Shown: positions 7,230 to 9,315 of the stretch, in pieces
How positions within the stretch are numbered: position 1 is the stretch's first letter
How the letters are laid out: every line of letters starts with the position of its first letter
NCBI GenBank assembly: GCA_030049955.1
Contig: JASIJX010000114.1
Coordinates: 1 to 9,315 of the forward strand
Direction of reading: 5' to 3'
Length of the DNA stretch: 9,315 bases
DNA from: Acidobacteriaceae bacterium
GTDB taxonomy: Bacteria > Acidobacteriota > Terriglobia > Terriglobales > Acidobacteriaceae
Made by a program: the position numbers and the translations under genes
The notes under the pieces: model-generated
Seen by the model: only the letters and a program-made list of their open reading frames with translations
What the model was told of the DNA's origin: nothing
The model's database searches: none

Positions 7230-7265
7230 GCGACGTGGAGTTCGAAGGGGGAGGGCCACTCCCAG

Positions 7266-7283
7266 ATGGTCATGATGGTCATA
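7266..7283 (+). repeat. 9-bp tandem repeat (ATGGTCATG / ATGGTCATA)
   Basis: Two adjacent 9-bp units differ only in the last base. They lie in the 98-bp gap between the peptidase stop and the preferred start of the next gene. A small GC-rich inverted repeat, GGTGG/CCACC (7285-7298), follows directly. Confidence 0.7.
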
Positions 7284-7327
7284 AGGTGGGCGGCCACCAC
7301 TCCGGGCGGATCAGAATCCAGTCCTAC

Positions 7328-8449
7328 GTGACGCGTACATGGAAGCGGAAAGGGACGATTGGGGCATGGGCCGCGCTGCTGCTGGTGTGGGGATTCGCGT
7401 GGCAAACTGCGGCAGCTCAAACCATAGCTCAAACCATATCGGTTGGAGAGATGGAACAACTGCTGGGCAAGCTCCACGGCAGGCGTGACAGAAAAGTAGC
7501 CTCCGAACTTCATGATGTGCTGCTGACGGAGCGGGTGAGCCGGGCGAGGCTGGCGCGATGGGAGGTGGATTTTCCTGGATCGAGGGCGCGCGATGCGCTG
7601 ATGAAGCTGTCGGATCTTTCTGCGTTCGTGAGTCCTCCCGCAGCCGATGTGCTTGGCGATGCGGCGCCGGATACCGAGTCGCAAAAGAGGATGCTGCGGA
7701 TGGCCCTGCAATATGTTGGGACTATGATGACGCGATTACCCAACTTTTACGCGACCCGAGTGACGACCCATTTCGCGGACACTCTAACTCAGGTAGGTGG
7801 TCATTGGGAGGGCGAGGGCTCGACTACGCTGCGCCGGACCGGCGTATACCACAGGACGGTGAGCTACCGCGGCGGACAGGAGGTCGTTTTCGAGAATCCG
7901 AGCAAGCGAGAAAGTGAGCCGGCGATAGGGCTGACCACCAGCGGAGAGTTTGGACCAATCCTTACGCAAGTTTTCCGCGATGCCGTCGAAAGCGGCGTGC
8001 ACTTTTTGCGGTGGGAAAAGGGCACAGGCGGGCCGGCTGCGGTTTTTGGCTACACGGTGCCGGAAAATGCGTCGCATTTCGAAGTGGGATTCGAGGTTGG
8101 AAGCCGGATTGAGAGTGTTGTTCCCGCATACCATGGGGAAATCGAAATCGATCCGGAGACGGGCGAGATTTTGCGCCTGAGCGCAGTTGCGGATATGGCT
8201 CCTCCGCGCGAGGCGATGATCGAGGTGGAGTATGCGCCGGCCACGATCGGAGGCCGCATCTACATGTTGCCGGTAAAGGGCGTGGCTTTTGTGAAGGCTC
8301 CGACGCCCACCTACATGGCGCCCTTTCGGACAGAGGCGGACGAGAGAACCTGGCCGGTGCAGACAGAAATGAATGATGTGGCTTTTGTTAACTACCACCA
8401 GTTCCGTGCGACCGTACGAATTCTTCCGAGTGAGGGTGAGCAACGGTGA
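7328..8449 (+). CDS. Exported protein of unknown function, acidobacterial type
   Basis: From GTG 7328 the product is 373 residues. It opens with a basic segment (TRTWKRKG) and a hydrophobic core (GAWAALLLVWGFAWQTAAA), a clear signal peptide cut near AAA|Q. The frame stays open to GTG 7235, but that extra stretch (Gly/His-rich) looks non-coding and would bury the signal; still, an AAGGT lies upstream of 7235, so 7235 is an alternative start. The mature N-terminus has a helical section (EMEQLLGKLHGRRDRKVASEL; LTERVSRARLARWE). The C-terminal half is beta-rich with IEIDPETGEILRLSAVAD and VEYAPATIGGRIYMLPVKGV. I associate this combination with hypothetical proteins common in Acidobacteria; no enzymatic motif is seen. 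The envelope is the likely location. It is co-directional with the peptidase gene. Confidence 0.82.
   Translation: MTRTWKRKGTIGAWAALLLVWGFAWQTAAAQTIAQTISVGEMEQLLGKLHGRRDRKVASELHDVLLTERVSRARLARWEVDFPGSRARDALMKLSDLSAFVSPPAADVLGDAAPDTESQKRMLRMALQYVGTMMTRLPNFYATRVTTHFADTLTQVGGHWEGEGSTTLRRTGVYHRTVSYRGGQEVVFENPSKRESEPAIGLTTSGEFGPILTQVFRDAVESGVHFLRWEKGTGGPAAVFGYTVPENASHFEVGFEVGSRIESVVPAYHGEIEIDPETGEILRLSAVADMAPPREAMIEVEYAPATIGGRIYMLPVKGVAFVKAPTPTYMAPFRTEADERTWPVQTEMNDVAFVNYHQFRATVRILPSEGEQR
7415..7438 (+). repeat. Perfect 12-bp tandem duplication at the signal-peptide cleavage site
   Basis: GCTCAAACCATA occurs twice in direct succession (7415-7426, 7427-7438). It is in frame and encodes AQTIAQTI immediately after the predicted Ala-rich signal-peptidase site of the exported protein. 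Because the unit is a multiple of three, the duplication does not disturb the gene. Confidence 0.9.
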
Positions 8450-8502
8450 CAATGCTGCCGAATAATATGGCTCCGGCGAGCGTTTCACTGCGCTGCATTG
8501 AA

Positions 8503-8988
8503 CTAGATATCATTCTTGGGAATCTTTCTCCGGTCAATGAACCTATCGAAGATCGTATCGAGCGCAAAGAAACCTGGCCCGAAAATGAGAACGATCAGCG
8601 AGGCCGCGAGGAATGTGAAGGGGTCGGCGCCGTAAAAGTTGCCAGGGTTGCTGAAAAACGATGCGAGGGCGGAAGAATCGGCCACGATATAGGCGACGAT
8701 CATGTCGATCGCAAGCGCGAGAGCAACCGGCCGCGAGAATAATCCGATGGCCATTAAAATTCCTCCGCAGAGCTCAAGCAGGGCGACAAAGATCGCGGCC
8801 AGGTGCGGCAGCGGAATGCCAAGCTGGAAAAAGTAGCTTGTGAAACGGGAGAGATGCTGTAATTTGCCCCAGCCGGTTTGCGCGAATTGCCACCCCCAAT
8901 AGAGGCGGACGGCGAGAAGCAGCGGGGATTGCAGACTTGAAGCGCCTTTGCGAAAGAGGTCGTTGAGCCGGATGATCCGGTCACTCAT
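8503..8988 (-). CDS. DoxX-family integral membrane protein
   Basis: The 161-residue product has four hydrophobic segments, roughly residues 21-37, 62-84, 86-103 and 124-146. It contains the DoxX-type first-helix sequence (LLLAVRLYWGWQFAQTGWGKLQ) and ELCGGILMAIGLFSRPVALALAIDMIVAY, characteristic of the DoxX/DUF417-like group. The start ATG has a good ribosome-binding site, AGGAGA about 8 nt upstream. DoxX proteins are small inner-membrane proteins whose activity is generally not defined. They recur as the last gene (HvfD/GigD/BufD) of copper-related precursor-peptide operons. The gene lies 78 bp downstream of a DUF2063-like gene on the same strand, which supports that reading. It converges with the exported protein gene at a 53-bp gap without a visible terminator. 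Confidence 0.9.
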   Translation of the reverse strand: MSDRIIRLNDLFRKGASSLQSPLLLAVRLYWGWQFAQTGWGKLQHLSRFTSYFFQLGIPLPHLAAIFVALLELCGGILMAIGLFSRPVALALAIDMIVAYIVADSSALASFFSNPGNFYGADPFTFLAASLIVLIFGPGFFALDTIFDRFIDRRKIPKNDI

Positions 8989-8995
8989 CGGATAT

Positions 8996-9001
8996 TCTCC
9001 T
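8996..9001 (-). promoter_or_regulatory. Ribosome-binding site of the DoxX gene
   Basis: On the - strand AGGAGA precedes the DoxX ATG with about 7-8 nt spacing. It gives the gene its own efficient initiation, despite the 78-bp gap to the upstream gene. Confidence 0.7.
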
Positions 9002-9044
9002 GAGGCGACCCGCGGTTGTTCTCATCCCAGGTTGCTGGACAATT

Positions 9045-9098
9045 CCATAAACTCATCGCCCATAAATCAGCCCATAAACCCATCGCCGACAAACCAGC
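9045..9098. repeat. 27-bp imperfect tandem repeat spanning the stop of the HvfC-like gene
   Basis: Units 9045-9071 and 9072-9098 match at 23 of 27 positions, and a partial third copy follows (about 9099-9112). The CATAAA and CATCGC blocks recur in each full unit. On the - strand the second unit encodes the last residues after WSAMGWF, and the first contains the stop codon (9067-9069) and extends into the gap before DoxX. It looks like expansion of the 3' end of the upstream gene. Confidence 0.8.
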
Positions 9099-9315
9099 CC
9101 ATCGCAGACCAGTTTGCGAAGTTCTGCTGCAGGAAAGCCGGGCGTTGTTCCTGGGGGATGACGCTCGATGCAAATGCTGTGTCGATTGCCGGGCCGAGCG
9201 GCCGGCGGGCGGCCAACGCGGAGAGCAGACGAAACTCCTCCTCGATCAGCCGCTTGTACCAGACGGTGTTTTGTTGCCGGTGAACCGCGAGCCAGATTGG
9301 TTCCGGCGCGAGGGC
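9067..9315 (-). CDS. C-terminal part of an HvfC/BufC-like (DUF2063) protein, cut by window
   Basis: An open frame runs from the right edge to a TGA at 9069-9067 and gives 82 residues with no start in view. The visible part begins EPIWLAVHRQQNTVWYKRLIEEEF and continues RLLSALAARRPLGPAIDTAF, ending FANWSAMGWF plus a short Gly-rich tail. The order (an exposed strand with W-x-x-V-x-R, then a helix with LLSAL and a spaced Leu/Gly motif, then a terminal aromatic W..GWF) resembles the C-terminal domain of DUF2063 proteins such as HvfC/BufC. In characterised systems these partner an MNIO (DUF692) enzyme and help modify Cys residues of a precursor peptide. The DoxX gene directly downstream supports this. 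The N-terminal domain is beyond the edge, so the call rests on about a third of the protein. Confidence 0.6.
   Translation of the reverse strand, partial: ALAPEPIWLAVHRQQNTVWYKRLIEEEFRLLSALAARRPLGPAIDTAFASSVIPQEQRPAFLQQNFANWSAMGWFVGDGFMG

Noticed and set aside
9045..9098. Possible CRISPR-like array
   Set aside because: The units are adjacent with no spacers and overlap coding sequence, so they are a tandem duplication.
8985..9173. 62-codon - strand frame overlapping the HvfC-like 3' end
   Set aside because: It is a different frame of the same repeat-rich sequence; the edge-open frame ending at 9067 has the family-like pattern.

Overview
The window looks like chromosomal DNA of an acidobacterium (Terriglobia/Acidobacteriaceae type). 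The main reasons are a large exported protein of the acidobacterial VWFA-related family, an exported 370-400-residue protein with a motif pattern I associate with acidobacterial hypothetical proteins, a small exported carboxypeptidase-regulatory-like protein, and GC-rich coding sequence. This assignment rests on pattern recognition, not on a database search.

Layout, left to right. A LacI-family repressor, cut by the left edge, is followed on the + strand by the VWFA-related exported protein (1036-2997), purQ (3029-3724) and a CpsB/YwqE-type PHP phosphatase (3774-4619). A perfect 25-bp tandem duplication covers the purQ stop and duplicates the ribosome-binding site of the phosphatase gene. On the - strand, facing that block, are an exported carboxypeptidase-regulatory-like protein (6011-5448) and a classical SDR oxidoreductase (5394-4636). 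A gap of about 700 bp (6012-6719) without a convincing gene follows. Next on the + strand are a small single-domain protein with the Cys/His/Asp pattern of YopT-type (C58) cysteine peptidases (6720-7229) and an exported protein of unknown function (about 7328-8449). The right end runs on the - strand: a DoxX-family membrane protein (8988-8503) and, upstream of it, the last 82 residues of a protein resembling HvfC/BufC (DUF2063), cut by the right edge.

Most genes look like ordinary single genes or pairs with no shared pathway. Two places deserve attention. (1) The DUF2063-like fragment followed by DoxX matches the end of the hvfABCD/gig/bufferin operon layout (precursor peptide, MNIO/DUF692 enzyme, DUF2063 partner, DoxX). 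An MNIO enzyme and a Cys-containing precursor may therefore lie just beyond position 9315. (2) The stand-alone YopT-like peptidase sits beside the exported protein, in a stretch with a strong palindrome and short tandem duplications. Small tandem duplications (9, 12, 25 and 27 bp) recur at gene ends and starts in this window.
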